DNA from: a marine gamma proteobacterium HTCC2148
GTDB lineage: Bacteria > Pseudomonadota > Gammaproteobacteria > Pseudomonadales > Halieaceae
Direction: 5' to 3'
Assembly (NCBI GenBank): GCA_000156295.1
Contig: DS999222.1
Location: 462,349 to 515,253, forward strand
DNA: 52,905 bases
The notes under the pieces are model-generated. The model saw only the letters and a list, made by a program, of their open reading frames with translations. It searched no databases and was not told where the DNA came from. The position numbers and the translations under genes were made by a program. Positions 1 to 9,263 of this stretch are shown here, one piece after another (the first letter of the stretch is position 1; the number at the start of each line of letters is the position of its first letter).

Positions 1-825
1 CTGGACCCCAAGCGGGGCGTGATGTACGTCGGCACGGGCACCAACTATTCCTCGCCAGCCAACGATACCAGCGACGCTATTCTGGCGCTTGATCTCAAGG
101 ATGGCCGGATTCGTTGGCATCAACAGATGACGAAGGGTGATGCCTGGAACATGGGTTGTGAAACTGAGGAAAAGATTAATTGCCCGCCCGAAAATGGACC
201 GGACTATGACTTTGGTGCGGCTGTTGTTATTGCTACTACGGCGCAAGGTAAAGATATTCTGATTGCAGGACAAAAGTCCGGTGACGTTTACGGTCTTGAT
301 CCTGATGCGGGCGGCAGGGTGTTGTGGCACCAAAAGTTGGGCCGGGGTGGTATACAGGGCGGCGTGCATTTTGGCATGGCAGTGGATGGCGATACTGTTT
401 ATGTGCCCATGTCAGATTTTGATGGCGGACCGCGGTGGCCGGGTAAGGCTTATCCAGGCATGTATGCGCTTGATGTTGAGACCGGGGAGCAGCGTTGGTA
501 TACGCCGGCTCAAAATGTCTGTAACGACCGTGATTTCTGTCAGCCTGGATTGTCAGCCCCGGCTTCGGTGTTCCCGGGTGGGGTTCTCGCCGGGGCAATG
601 GATGGACACGTGAGAGCCTATCGCGCGAAGGATGGTGCAGTGGCCTGGGACCTGGATTCAGCGATCAGCTTCAAGACAGTTAACGGGGTCGAGGCGATGG
701 GAGGATCATTTGGTGGCGGCACGGGCCCGATCTTCAAGGGCCGTAGGCTTTTCATGAACAGCGGATACGGTATTTACTTTCATATGCCCGGTAATGTGCT
801 GCTTGTCTACGAGTTGGAAGAGTAA
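1..825 (+). CDS. PQQ-type beta-propeller dehydrogenase-like protein, C-terminal part (5' end outside window)
   Basis: The frame is open from the first base, so the gene begins upstream; 274 residues of its C-terminus are visible. Repeated blades of the form GxVYALD...G...W (for example YALDVETGEQRW and VRAYRAKDGAVAWD) are typical of the PQQ/pyrrolo-quinoline beta-propeller fold, as in polyvinyl-alcohol dehydrogenase-type enzymes. These are normally periplasmic quinoproteins oxidising alcohols. The cysteines in CETEEKINC and CNDRDFC are compatible with an exported protein. No haem-binding CxxCH motif occurs in this part, and the N-terminal signal and quinone ligands cannot be checked. Substrate unknown. 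Confidence 0.8.
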   Translation: MDPKRGVMYVGTGTNYSSPANDTSDAILALDLKDGRIRWHQQMTKGDAWNMGCETEEKINCPPENGPDYDFGAAVVIATTAQGKDILIAGQKSGDVYGLDPDAGGRVLWHQKLGRGGIQGGVHFGMAVDGDTVYVPMSDFDGGPRWPGKAYPGMYALDVETGEQRWYTPAQNVCNDRDFCQPGLSAPASVFPGGVLAGAMDGHVRAYRAKDGAVAWDLDSAISFKTVNGVEAMGGSFGGGTGPIFKGRRLFMNSGYGIYFHMPGNVLLVYELEE

Positions 826-897
826 TTCGGGCTGTGGCAGTCTTATAAGGGCGTGGCAGTATTGTTTATGCGTTGTTATTACTGTATCTAAACAGTC

Positions 898-1905
898 ATG
901 AATCCTAACTATCTACACATGGACCCGTTTCTTCTATCAGAAGAGGCGGAGGTCATGCTGGGTATTGCCGAATCTTTCGGTAGTTTTGGTACCTATGCCG
1001 AAGAGGCCACTAGTGATGGCCTGGGCGAGTCATTACCCCAGCGCTTTGATGTCGGCCTCAATTATGTCGCTCATGGTCTCGACGGCGGTGTTAATGATGA
1101 CGACGCCGAAACGGCCCAAAGCCGCACCAATTACTTCCGGGAAACTTACATCTACGGTAACGAACAACGCGTCGCTGGTGTGGAGCCTTTCCTGGCGCAC
1201 CCAAGGTTGGAGCGTGCGGCACGAGAAATTTCCGGTTGTGAGGAAGTTATTCCCGCTATTGTTTATGCAAACTTATTGGTTCCCGGACAAGAACTCGCAA
1301 TCCATACAGATGTGCCAGAATTTCGTGGGGCTAACCGTAAGAATGCACCTCAATGGCTGCTGGTGTGTATGCTGCACTCAGGACTATTCGACCGCTGGCG
1401 AGTCAGAATTCTCACTTGCGTGTCCTGGTTTGGTGCCGCTAAGGGCGGTGCATTTACGTTCTACCCAGATGGTCCCAATAGCGCCAGTGAATCCATTCCC
1501 GCACAGCATAACTCGGCAATTCTGATTGACACCGATAAAGTGTTTCATGGCGTCGAAAGAGTCGCCCAGCGACTGCCTGAACTTCCTGTCATTCAAGCAG
1601 GAACTCGCCTTTATTATTTGGGCGAAGATAATTGGGAGCTTCGTGCCGGCAAGCAGGCTCTCGCTCGCTATAGTTGGTCTCAGATTAGGTACTCCATTTC
1701 CTGGAAGGGTTATTGTTTTACAGATCACGAGGAGCGTTCACTCTGGGATTCAGGTAGCGAGGACCTGACACTGGATCAGATCATAGTCTTGTTTGAGCAA
1801 GACCTGCGTCAGTCCGGTCGAATCAGTGGAGCACGTCCCGAGCCGGATGATTTTGCCCGGCTGATGGTGGAGACTTATATTCACTACCCCGGAGCAGGAC
1901 ACTAA
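898..1905 (+). CDS. 2-oxoglutarate/Fe(II) oxygenase-like protein
   Basis: A 335-residue soluble protein. It carries HTD at residues 136-138 and a second histidine at 217 (VFHGVER), followed by arginines at 221 and 225. This is the spacing of the H-x-D...H iron triad and downstream arginine of the double-stranded beta-helix dioxygenase fold. The central part (VYANLLVPGQELAIHTD) resembles prolyl-hydroxylase-type enzymes that hydroxylate small molecules or proteins. No clear ribosome binding site precedes the ATG at 898; an in-frame ATG at 919 is an alternative start. It stands alone between the quinoprotein gene and the aminotransferase. Substrate not predictable. Confidence 0.6.
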   Translation: MNPNYLHMDPFLLSEEAEVMLGIAESFGSFGTYAEEATSDGLGESLPQRFDVGLNYVAHGLDGGVNDDDAETAQSRTNYFRETYIYGNEQRVAGVEPFLAHPRLERAAREISGCEEVIPAIVYANLLVPGQELAIHTDVPEFRGANRKNAPQWLLVCMLHSGLFDRWRVRILTCVSWFGAAKGGAFTFYPDGPNSASESIPAQHNSAILIDTDKVFHGVERVAQRLPELPVIQAGTRLYYLGEDNWELRAGKQALARYSWSQIRYSISWKGYCFTDHEERSLWDSGSEDLTLDQIIVLFEQDLRQSGRISGARPEPDDFARLMVETYIHYPGAGH

Positions 1906-2033
1906 AGTTCCCCCTTCGCTTTGGCCCACATTCAGCTATACTTGCCCCGTTTTTTCGACCGGGCTCACCAAAAAGTATTGGGGCTTGGTCGTTTGATATT
2001 GTTAATGACCGTCATTTCGAAGGTACTCGACCC

Positions 2034-3221
2034 ATGTTCTCAGAGTTAAGTCAGCGCCCGGCCGACCCGATCCTCGGCCTTTCCGTGAAATTCAAGGCGG
2101 ATGCAAACCCCGATAAAATTGATCTGGGCGCCGGGATTTACAAGGACGAGCAAGGCAACACACCAGTGTTGGCCTGTGTGAAAGCTGCTGAGCAGTTTCG
2201 CGTTGATCTGGAAACTACTAAAACCTATATCAACTCGGCCGGTTCAGCCTTATTCAATGAGAAAATCACCGCATTAAACCTGGGTGAGCATCGGGTGATT
2301 GATGAAAATCGCATTCGCACCATTTCCACACCAGGCGGCACCGGCGCATTGCGCATTGCCGGCGAGTTCATCAAGGCCTGCAAACCCGGAGCTACCATTT
2401 GGGTCAGCAATCCAACCTGGGCCAACCACGATGGAGTCTTCACGGCCGCAGGTTTAACCGTAAAGAGCTATCCCTATTACGACTACGAGAACAAGTGCCT
2501 CAACTTTGACGGCATGCTGGAAGCCCTGAAACAGGTGTCGGCAGACGATGCAGTACTGATTCACGCCTGCTGCCATAACCCCAGCGGTATGGATTTGAAT
2601 CATGCGCAGTGGCAGCAAATTGCTGAACTGGCAAAAGAAAAAGGCTTTTTACCGGTTGTTGATATGGCCTACCAGGGGTTTGGCGAAGGGCTGGAAGAAG
2701 ATGCCCGGGGCCTGCGCCTGCTGGCAGATGCAGTCGATGAACTGATCATCTGTAGTTCATGTTCTAAAAACTTTGGACTCTACCGTGAACGCATCGGCGC
2801 ATGCTCAGTGATTGGCAAGAGCGCAGCTGCGGCCGATATCATCAGCTCAGTGCTCATGCCGACGGTGCGGGTGAATTACTCCATGCCGCCCGCTCATGGC
2901 GCTGCGATTGTTGAAACGATTTTGAGTTCAGATGAACTGACCGCGCAGTGGCATGTCGAGCTTAAGGAAATGCGAGACCGAATTGGCGGGATGCGCCAGT
3001 TGCTGGTAGATACGCTGGTGGCCCACGGTGTTACCCGAGACTTCAGTTTTATCGCTAAACAGAACGGAATGTTCTCATTCCTGGGTATCGATAAGGACCA
3101 GGTCCAGCGATTACAAGACGAATTCAGTATCTACATTGTGGGCTCCAGTCGTATCAGTCTTGCAGCGGTCGCGCCGGATAATGTTGACTATTTAGCGGGC
3201 TCTATTGCAAAGGTTTTGTAG
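2034..3221 (+). CDS. Aspartate/aromatic amino acid aminotransferase (class I)
   Basis: At 395 residues it is full length for the AspC/TyrB family, and it starts with the family-typical F-x-x-L-x-x-x-P-A-D-P-I-L-G-L. The PLP-binding lysine is K245 in SSCSKNFGLYRERIG, the cofactor aspartate/tyrosine pair is in VVDMAYQGFG (about 208-217), and NPSG (182-185) is also present. These cytoplasmic enzymes transfer amino groups between aspartate or aromatic amino acids and 2-oxoglutarate, giving glutamate. It lies just before the glutamate mutase operon (rraA intervenes on the other strand), so it could feed glutamate to it, but this is only contextual. Confidence 0.9.
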   Translation: MFSELSQRPADPILGLSVKFKADANPDKIDLGAGIYKDEQGNTPVLACVKAAEQFRVDLETTKTYINSAGSALFNEKITALNLGEHRVIDENRIRTISTPGGTGALRIAGEFIKACKPGATIWVSNPTWANHDGVFTAAGLTVKSYPYYDYENKCLNFDGMLEALKQVSADDAVLIHACCHNPSGMDLNHAQWQQIAELAKEKGFLPVVDMAYQGFGEGLEEDARGLRLLADAVDELIICSSCSKNFGLYRERIGACSVIGKSAAAADIISSVLMPTVRVNYSMPPAHGAAIVETILSSDELTAQWHVELKEMRDRIGGMRQLLVDTLVAHGVTRDFSFIAKQNGMFSFLGIDKDQVQRLQDEFSIYIVGSSRISLAAVAPDNVDYLAGSIAKVL

Positions 3222-3303
3222 GGTCTCGACCGGGCTGCTGTATGTCACACGCCGGCACCTGCGCGTTTGATGGTACTTTGGAGCGATCGCCGGGGAGTGT
3301 CGA

Positions 3304-3783
3304 CTAAACCAGCTTTTCGGAACACACAATCACTCCGTCCGCATCTGCATAGAGGTAATCGCCGCTGGTGAACTGGCAGCCGCCAAACGATAGGGTGATA
3401 TTTCGCTCACCGGCGGTTACCGGGATGTACTTGCGAGGGCAGGTGCCTAGTGCATAAAGCGCGACGGGAATGTTTTGGATCTGGGAGGTGTCGCGAACGT
3501 AGCCGTTGATGACAATGCCGTTGTAGTTGTTTTGGTGGGCAAACTTCATCAGGTTTTCACCTACCACTGCGTAATAGGCCTGATCAACATCGACCACTAC
3601 CACTTTGCCGGTGCCGTCTTCATCCCTGAGCAATGAGATCAGGTCCGAGTTGTTAAGGTTCAGCTTTATGGTGATAATCTCGCCCTGACATTTTTCGGCG
3701 CCACCATAGTTGAAGTATCCGGGCCCCAGTACGTCGGTTTGGTTGCTGTGGTCATCGCAGATATCGGCGGTAAAAAAGGCCAT
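3304..3783 (-). CDS. rraA: RraA, regulator of RNase E activity
   Basis: At 159 residues it matches the E. coli RraA length. The sequence begins with the family pattern T-x-D-I-C-D and contains G-x-V-I-N-G-x-V-R-D (within GIVINGYVRDT) and a C-terminal YADADGVIV. RraA proteins are trimeric, lack the methyltransferase activity first proposed for them, and in E. coli bind RNase E and reduce its activity. Some members act as 4-hydroxy-4-methyl-2-oxoglutarate aldolases, and sequence alone does not fully separate these. The short N-terminus and lack of neighbouring protocatechuate genes favour the regulator. It is divergent from the glutamate mutase operon across 161 bp. Confidence 0.88.
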   Translation of the reverse strand: MAFFTADICDDHSNQTDVLGPGYFNYGGAEKCQGEIITIKLNLNNSDLISLLRDEDGTGKVVVVDVDQAYYAVVGENLMKFAHQNNYNGIVINGYVRDTSQIQNIPVALYALGTCPRKYIPVTAGERNITLSFGGCQFTSGDYLYADADGVIVCSEKLV

Positions 3784-3944
3784 GAAACTTTCCCTCAGTT
3801 AAATTTGCCCGAGAATTCTAGCATTATGACCCCGATTTCGGCATAAACTTTTGATATCATTGCCTTTTTCGGGAAATTAAGCGTTGGCCCATGTTCCCCT
3901 AATGGTGCACATGAGCCCTTTTATACGATCAGGTGTAAACAAGC

Positions 3945-4358
3945 ATGAAAGTAGTAACAGGCGTGGTGGGTAACGATATCCACGTGGTCGCCAATCGACT
4001 TATCGACCTGTCTCTGAAAGCCAGGGGCTACGAGGTCTACAATCTGGGTGTAAATACACACCTGGAAGAATTTTTCGATGCGGTTGTCGAAACGGGTGCG
4101 GAAGTGCTGATGATCTCCTCTCTCAATGGAGAGGCAGAGGGCTGGGGCCGTGAAGTCAAACTGCTGAAATCCAAATACAAGAATCTGGACGACGTCATCA
4201 TGATGATTGGCGGCAACCTGGTGGTAGGTAGCGGTAACACCGAGGACATCGTGGCGCGCTACAGAAAATACGGTTTCGATCTTGTCTGCCATCAAATCGA
4301 CCTGAACACTGGTTTGGATATGTTGCAAAGCACAATAGAAGAGAGATTTCCCTCATGA
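3945..4358 (+). CDS. glmS: Glutamate mutase (methylaspartate mutase) sigma subunit, B12-binding
   Basis: At 137 residues it has the size of GlmS/MutS, the small cobalamin-binding subunit that with GlmE interconverts L-glutamate and (2S,3S)-3-methylaspartate using adenosylcobalamin. The lower-ligand motif lies at residues 11-16 with D11 and the cobalt-ligating H13 present. The usual final glycine of DxHxxG is alanine (A16). The SSL element appears as SSLNGEAEG, and the nucleotide-tail loop as IGGNLVVG. First gene of a tight operon: its TGA overlaps the ATG of the next gene (ATGA at 4355). Confidence 0.9.
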   Translation: MKVVTGVVGNDIHVVANRLIDLSLKARGYEVYNLGVNTHLEEFFDAVVETGAEVLMISSLNGEAEGWGREVKLLKSKYKNLDDVIMMIGGNLVVGSGNTEDIVARYRKYGFDLVCHQIDLNTGLDMLQSTIEERFPS

Positions 4359-5722
4359 GCCTGTTGCAGGAAGAGCGAGAAATTATCCTCAGTAATGAGT
4401 ACGTGGATAGCTTCGATTTCGCCGAGGTGTCCGAGTTCGTCAGCAATGCCAGTAAAGACCTGTTCATTTCGCATCACTTTGCTAAACGCGAAAAGATGTT
4501 GGTACAACCCAGGGGTGGTTTCCCAACCTATCAGCAGCAATATGCCCTATATGAGTACTTCGTTGACGCCAACGTCGATGTCTTGCCGCTGACTATCGAT
4601 TCCAACACGCGACTGAACGATTACGCTACGGCTAAGAAAATGCTGCGCCTGAGTGAAGAAAACGACATGGATATGCTCAACGGCTATCCGCTGGTTACTC
4701 ACGGTTATCGCACCACCCGCAAGATGATTACGCATTTCGACAAACCAGTAAGTCTGCGCCACGGGACGCCAGATGCCCGTTTGCTGATTGAGACGGCTAT
4801 TGCTTCGGGCATATTCGAAATCGAAGGCGGTCCTATTACCTATCTGCTGCCGTACTCAAAAAACTTTCCATTGGATAAAGCGTTTCTCTATTGGAAATAC
4901 GTGGAACGCGTCTGTGCAAATTACTCTGAGTTGAATGAGCCGATTAATCGCGAGTCCTTCGGGCCATTAACAGCAACCCTGGTGCCGCCGTCCATCACTA
5001 TCGTGATTCAATTGCTGGAAATGCTGCTGTCCCTGGAAGAGGGCGTTAAATCGTTCTCAGTGTCGTTTGCGCAACAGGGTTCGATGAATCAGGATATTGT
5101 TACCGGTGCGGTGCTCAAAAAAATGGCCAAACACTATGCAGAGGAAATTGACTGCGGAGACGCGGCGATCAACCTGGTGTATCACCAGTGGATGGGAGCT
5201 TTTCCGACCAATCAGGACTTTGCGGATCAGTTGATCAATCTCTCTACGGTCATTGCCTCGATGGTGGGTGCCGATAAAATCATTACCAAGACCCGTCAGG
5301 AGGCGACCGGTATCCCAACCAAGGAAGCCAATGCCAAAACTGTAGCCGATACGCAGTACTGCCTCAGGATTCTGAATGGATTACCCAGTGTGGTCGATGA
5401 GGAAGAAGAGGAAATGCTGACCTTGCAGGTAAAGGCGATCATGGAAGCGGTATTTAACGATCCTGCAGACACCCTGTGGCGCAAAGTGTTTAATTCGATA
5501 AAAAATGGCGTCATTGATGTGCCGTTTTCACCGCATATCATTAACCAGAATGAAATGATCACTATCAGGGATGCGGGTAAAAATATTCGCATTATTGAGC
5601 GAGGCAATGTACCCATTCCAGATCGATGTTATGAGTATGAAAAATCCCAATGTGACCTGAGCAAAGATACCACCAGTATCGTCAACGACATCATCCACGA
5701 TATAGGTATCATGCAATGGTAA
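4355..5722 (+). CDS. glmE: Glutamate mutase epsilon (catalytic TIM-barrel) subunit
   Basis: 455 residues against about 480 for Clostridium GlmE. Recognisable family blocks are LVQPRGGFPTYQQQ (about 50-63), DSNTRLNDY, the substrate-binding arginine region RHGTPDARLL, EGGPITYLLPYSKN, NRESFGPLTATLVPPS and the repeated KTRQEATGIPTKEAN. This subunit holds the radical chemistry at the interface with GlmS. It overlaps the glmS stop by 4 bp and the next gene by 7 bp, so translational coupling is likely. No methylaspartase or mesaconase gene, the partners in glutamate fermentation, occurs nearby. Confidence 0.92.
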   Translation: MSLLQEEREIILSNEYVDSFDFAEVSEFVSNASKDLFISHHFAKREKMLVQPRGGFPTYQQQYALYEYFVDANVDVLPLTIDSNTRLNDYATAKKMLRLSEENDMDMLNGYPLVTHGYRTTRKMITHFDKPVSLRHGTPDARLLIETAIASGIFEIEGGPITYLLPYSKNFPLDKAFLYWKYVERVCANYSELNEPINRESFGPLTATLVPPSITIVIQLLEMLLSLEEGVKSFSVSFAQQGSMNQDIVTGAVLKKMAKHYAEEIDCGDAAINLVYHQWMGAFPTNQDFADQLINLSTVIASMVGADKIITKTRQEATGIPTKEANAKTVADTQYCLRILNGLPSVVDEEEEEMLTLQVKAIMEAVFNDPADTLWRKVFNSIKNGVIDVPFSPHIINQNEMITIRDAGKNIRIIERGNVPIPDRCYEYEKSQCDLSKDTTSIVNDIIHDIGIMQW

Positions 5723-6903
5723 GCCAGGCAGAAAAACTGCTGATTGATGTGGGCAGCACTTATTTCAAGGTGTGCACGCCTACCTCGATAGAGCAGCACT
5801 TCAGGGACTTTAATCAAGATATCCTTGACGACCTGATGAGTAAGTGTGGGGATACTATTTCGCGCTTTGACAAACAGGATGTGCACATTTGCTCTTCGGC
5901 AAACGGTGGATTAAGTACTCTCATTATTGGGATAACCAACTCGTTCTCGCTGAAGTACGCGACCAATATCGCGTTCAACTCTGGGATTAACATCATCGAT
6001 ACCATTCTGTTCCAGAATATCGAGGACTACTCGGTGCCCAGCGATCTGATCGATGTGGTTATTGTGGTGGGTGGTGTCGATTCACACAGTAACCTTTACT
6101 CTGAAAAAATCTTCAGCTATCTGGACCAACTGAATTACAGCAATGCTGTCTTTGTGGGTTCCACTCAAGATTCGCAGTCTATGCGTGACAACATTGAAAA
6201 TCTCGTCGTGCTTCCAAATATTATTGATGACAAGTTACATATTGTTGAAGAGCACTTGAAAGACTACCTCACAAACCTCTATCAGCAGGACATAGAAGGT
6301 AAGGAAGAAATTAAGCATCTCTACGAGATTACCTCAAACCAGATACTGTCCACTCCCTATGTCGTTAACAGGGCGCTGCCTCACATAGAGACCAGAGTGT
6401 CGGTCGCAAACCCGTTCATCTTGTTAGATATAGGCGGCGCGACGACGGATATTCATTACTCCAAGGACCTGGTGGACGAAAATATTGTTACTGAGAATGA
6501 GTATGACCGTCTGGTCTTTAAACGCCTGGGCGTTTATAAGTCCAGGCAGTCTTTGATTCTAGCGGCACAGAGCAATGAGTTTGTTTATGAACTGCTTCTG
6601 CATTTGGGTGTGACGGAAAATATTTACAACGAACAGACCGATAAGGCGACGAAAATTCTGATGCAGCTAGCCATTTTTCTAGTGCTTTGCAAGATGTCCC
6701 ATTATCGTCAGTCTTACGTAAATCTTCGACTGCTGCAGATTAATTCTATTGTTCTGACCGGTGGTATTACTAAGGTTCTGAGCCAGGATGAAGTAGAAAC
6801 AATCATCGCTTTTTTTTATCGTAAAATTTTAAGCTCTGGTCATAATCCAGTTGCTGTCATGGACAGCAACTACGATATTTGGACACTAGGCACAAAGGTA
6901 TAA
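5716..6903 (+). CDS. glmL: GlmL/MutL-type reactivating factor for glutamate mutase (ASKHA ATPase)
   Basis: At 395 residues it is shorter than clostridial MutL (about 460). Two phosphate-binding loops of the acetate kinase/Hsp70/actin fold are visible: LLIDVGSTYFK (8-18) and ILLDIGGATTDIHY (about 235-248). A C-terminal SIVLTGGITKVL gives the adenosine loop. The family is thought to exchange damaged cobalamin on glutamate mutase using ATP. Its start lies inside the last codons of glmE (7-bp overlap), and it sits between the mutase and the ligase gene. Confidence 0.85.
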   Translation: MVSQAEKLLIDVGSTYFKVCTPTSIEQHFRDFNQDILDDLMSKCGDTISRFDKQDVHICSSANGGLSTLIIGITNSFSLKYATNIAFNSGINIIDTILFQNIEDYSVPSDLIDVVIVVGGVDSHSNLYSEKIFSYLDQLNYSNAVFVGSTQDSQSMRDNIENLVVLPNIIDDKLHIVEEHLKDYLTNLYQQDIEGKEEIKHLYEITSNQILSTPYVVNRALPHIETRVSVANPFILLDIGGATTDIHYSKDLVDENIVTENEYDRLVFKRLGVYKSRQSLILAAQSNEFVYELLLHLGVTENIYNEQTDKATKILMQLAIFLVLCKMSHYRQSYVNLRLLQINSIVLTGGITKVLSQDEVETIIAFFYRKILSSGHNPVAVMDSNYDIWTLGTKV

Positions 6904-6908
6904 CAATC

Positions 6909-8477
6909 ATGTCTATTAACTGTATCAGGTCAATACTCGAAGATGCTGTTCAAGGCGACAGTGAGAAAACTGCCTTGCTGCTTAATGGCAAGGCGATGTC
7001 TTACGCGGAATTGTTTAGTCGCGTCAACCAGGTTGCCTGTTACCTGAATGAGTTGGGTCTGCCAAAGAACGCGCGTATCGGTGTTTACTCTAACAAGGGT
7101 TTGGAGCAGGTTATTGCTATTCTGGCGATACTTTCTACCGACTATGTGCTGGTCCCTTTGACCCGCCTGCTCAAGCCAGAGCAGGTCGAATATATTATTA
7201 ACGACTGCGACATAAAGTGCATCATCACTGATAGGATCAAGCTGGAGAGTATCGATGAGATCCAGTTTGACGGTCACGTCATCTCCTTTGAGAGCGCCGC
7301 TAAAGATGTCGCTTCATTCGATGAGATCTACAAGTACTATAATAAACCTTACAGCTGCGATATCAGCGGCCACAACAATGCGGTAATCACCTATTCATTC
7401 GGTCTGACCGGAACACCTAAGGGGATCGTGATTTCTCATCGCAATCTGGTTGATTCAGCGCGTGTCGTTTCTCAGTACCTCAAACTAGAAAGCGACGATG
7501 TTCTTTCCGGCATCCTGATGTTCAATTTGGACTACGGCCTCAATCAGATTTTTTGTTCACTTTACAAGCGCGCAACCCTGGCCTTGCATCGCTTCATTTT
7601 ACCGGAGGACTTTTTCAATCACTTGATTGATGACGAGGTTTCTGTTCTGGCATTAATGCCAGTCACCATTTCCCAGATGTTTGACGAGGGGAGTCAGCGA
7701 GTACCCAGCCCGGAACTGTTCGACAAGCTCAGAATTATCACTTCTTCTGGCGGTAATGTGACAGAGAGAATGATTAGTGATTGCCAGAGCGCTTTCCCGC
7801 AGGCCAGTTTTTACTCGATGCATGGCCTGACAGAAGCTTTCCGATCCACCTATCTGGATCCTGCCCAGGTGCAGATTCGTCCCGACTCTATCGGTAAGCC
7901 GATTCCCGATGTCGAACTCTATGTGCTAAACGAAGAGGGCAAAGAGTGCGCACCCCGTGAAGTGGGAGAGTTGATTCATCGCGGTGGGTATATCTACCGA
8001 GGGTTCTGGAATGGTCCCGAGGAAAATAAACAGCGCTTTAAGTCTATTGAAATTCTGAAGGATGTTATTGACCTGGAGGGCCAGTTAACCGACGAGACCG
8101 TGGTTGCCACTGGAGATTACGTCTACAAAGACGAGGAGGGTTATTTCTACTTCGTTTCCCGGCATGACGATATGATTAAGACGCGCGGCTTCAGGGTGTC
8201 GCCTTTTGAGGTCGAGTCGGTGGTTCGAAAAAACCTGCCCCAAATCGGCCAGTGTGCTGTGTTTTCGATAGAGAATGAGCTGATTGAAGAAGAAATCGTG
8301 TTGGTATATTCGGCGGCCCATGAAATTCCAGAAGAAGAGATTCTTTTTGAGCTTAAGAAGCACCTCGCTTCCTATATGATTCCCAGCAAAGTCGTCTATA
8401 AAAAGTCGCTGCCGCTAGTGCAGAGCGACAAGAACCAGGTCAATAAGGATGAGCTGAAACAGGAATTGACCGCTTGA
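6909..8477 (+). CDS. Stand-alone AMP-forming acyl/aminoacyl ligase, fourth gene of the glutamate mutase operon
   Basis: ATG at 6909 directly follows the glmL stop and gives 522 residues; an upstream TTG would only add ten unlikely residues. ANL-superfamily motifs are present: the phosphate loop as SFGLTGTPKG (canonical SGSTGxPKG), SMHGLTEA, GDYVYKDEEGYFYFVSRHDD, the hinge IKTRGFRVSPFEVE, and a C-terminal lysine in LPLVQSDK. LDYGLNQIF in the A4 region resembles free-standing acyl/aminoacyl ligases rather than fatty acid ligases. Given its operon it may activate 3-methylaspartate, as VinN does beside the glutamate mutase of vicenistatin biosynthesis. That is inference; no carrier protein gene is visible. 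Confidence 0.85.
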   Translation: MSINCIRSILEDAVQGDSEKTALLLNGKAMSYAELFSRVNQVACYLNELGLPKNARIGVYSNKGLEQVIAILAILSTDYVLVPLTRLLKPEQVEYIINDCDIKCIITDRIKLESIDEIQFDGHVISFESAAKDVASFDEIYKYYNKPYSCDISGHNNAVITYSFGLTGTPKGIVISHRNLVDSARVVSQYLKLESDDVLSGILMFNLDYGLNQIFCSLYKRATLALHRFILPEDFFNHLIDDEVSVLALMPVTISQMFDEGSQRVPSPELFDKLRIITSSGGNVTERMISDCQSAFPQASFYSMHGLTEAFRSTYLDPAQVQIRPDSIGKPIPDVELYVLNEEGKECAPREVGELIHRGGYIYRGFWNGPEENKQRFKSIEILKDVIDLEGQLTDETVVATGDYVYKDEEGYFYFVSRHDDMIKTRGFRVSPFEVESVVRKNLPQIGQCAVFSIENELIEEEIVLVYSAAHEIPEEEILFELKKHLASYMIPSKVVYKKSLPLVQSDKNQVNKDELKQELTA

Positions 8478-8614
8478 TGAAAAACAGCGAACCCGGGCAG
8501 CGCCGCTTATTTATCTGGCTTGGCCGTGGTTACCGCTCTGATTATTGCTGGCGACTGAACGCTTTGCTGCGCCCGCTGTCTATGACTACACGATTTACTG
8601 AAGAGATCTATTTG

Positions 8615-9193
8615 ATGAAGCACCTCGTTCTTTCAGCCCTGCTTATGCTGGGTAGCTATCAGGCCTTCGCAGAGACGGCTACCGCCCATTTTGCTGGAGG
8701 TTGCTTTTGGTGTATGGAATCCGATTACCAGGGGCGCGATGGTGTCATTGACGTTGTTTCCGGCTTTACTGGGGGCACCCTGAAAAATCCCACCTACAAA
8801 GGCAGGCACGATGGGCACTTTGAGGCTATTGAGGTTACCTATGACCCGGCAATAGTGAGCTATCAGGAGTTGCTTGACCGATTTTGGGTGAATGTTGATC
8901 CCTTTGACAATAAGGGGCAGTTTTGTGACAAAGGGTTTAGTTACCGCAGCGCTGTTTTTCCTGCTAACACGGCAGAAAAAAAGCTGGCGCAAGAGTCGCT
9001 TGCCGCGGTAGCAGCGCGTTTTCCTGATCAACAGGTATACACCGAGATTCGGGACGCCAATGAGTTTTGGCCGGTCGAAGAGTATCACCAGGACTATTAC
9101 CTGAAGAACCCTGTGCGCTATAAGTACTATCGCTGGAACTGTGGTCGCGATCAGCGGCTGGAAGCAATCTGGGGCGAAAGGGACGCGCACTGA
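8615..9193 (+). CDS. msrA: Peptide-methionine (S)-S-oxide reductase MsrA, exported form
   Basis: From the ATG at 8615 the protein has 192 residues: a signal peptide (MKHLVLSALLMLGSYQAFA) and then an MsrA domain with the catalytic motif GGCFWC (C30). GHFEAIEVTYDP, YRSAVFP and EEYHQDYYLKNP are also present. MsrA reduces methionine-S-sulfoxide in proteins; the leader suggests a periplasmic repair role. The frame is open upstream to a TTG overlapping the ligase stop, which would add 47 residues without MsrA similarity, so the signal-peptide start is preferred. A C-terminal WNCGRD may supply the resolving cysteine. Confidence 0.9.
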   Translation: MKHLVLSALLMLGSYQAFAETATAHFAGGCFWCMESDYQGRDGVIDVVSGFTGGTLKNPTYKGRHDGHFEAIEVTYDPAIVSYQELLDRFWVNVDPFDNKGQFCDKGFSYRSAVFPANTAEKKLAQESLAAVAARFPDQQVYTEIRDANEFWPVEEYHQDYYLKNPVRYKYYRWNCGRDQRLEAIWGERDAH

Positions 9194-9263
9194 GTTCGGT
9201 GGCACGATAGTTGATTGACCAACTCTAAACGTTTCTATGACGTGGCGAGATTTGCCCACCTGG

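Noticed and set aside
1906-2033. Possible terminator in the CCCGTTTTTTCGACCGGG region
   Set aside because: Stem arms do not pair cleanly around the T-run, so no hairpin terminator is supported.
8474-8614. 47-residue extension of MsrA from a TTG overlapping the ligase gene
   Set aside because: It would bury the evident signal peptide and has no MsrA similarity.
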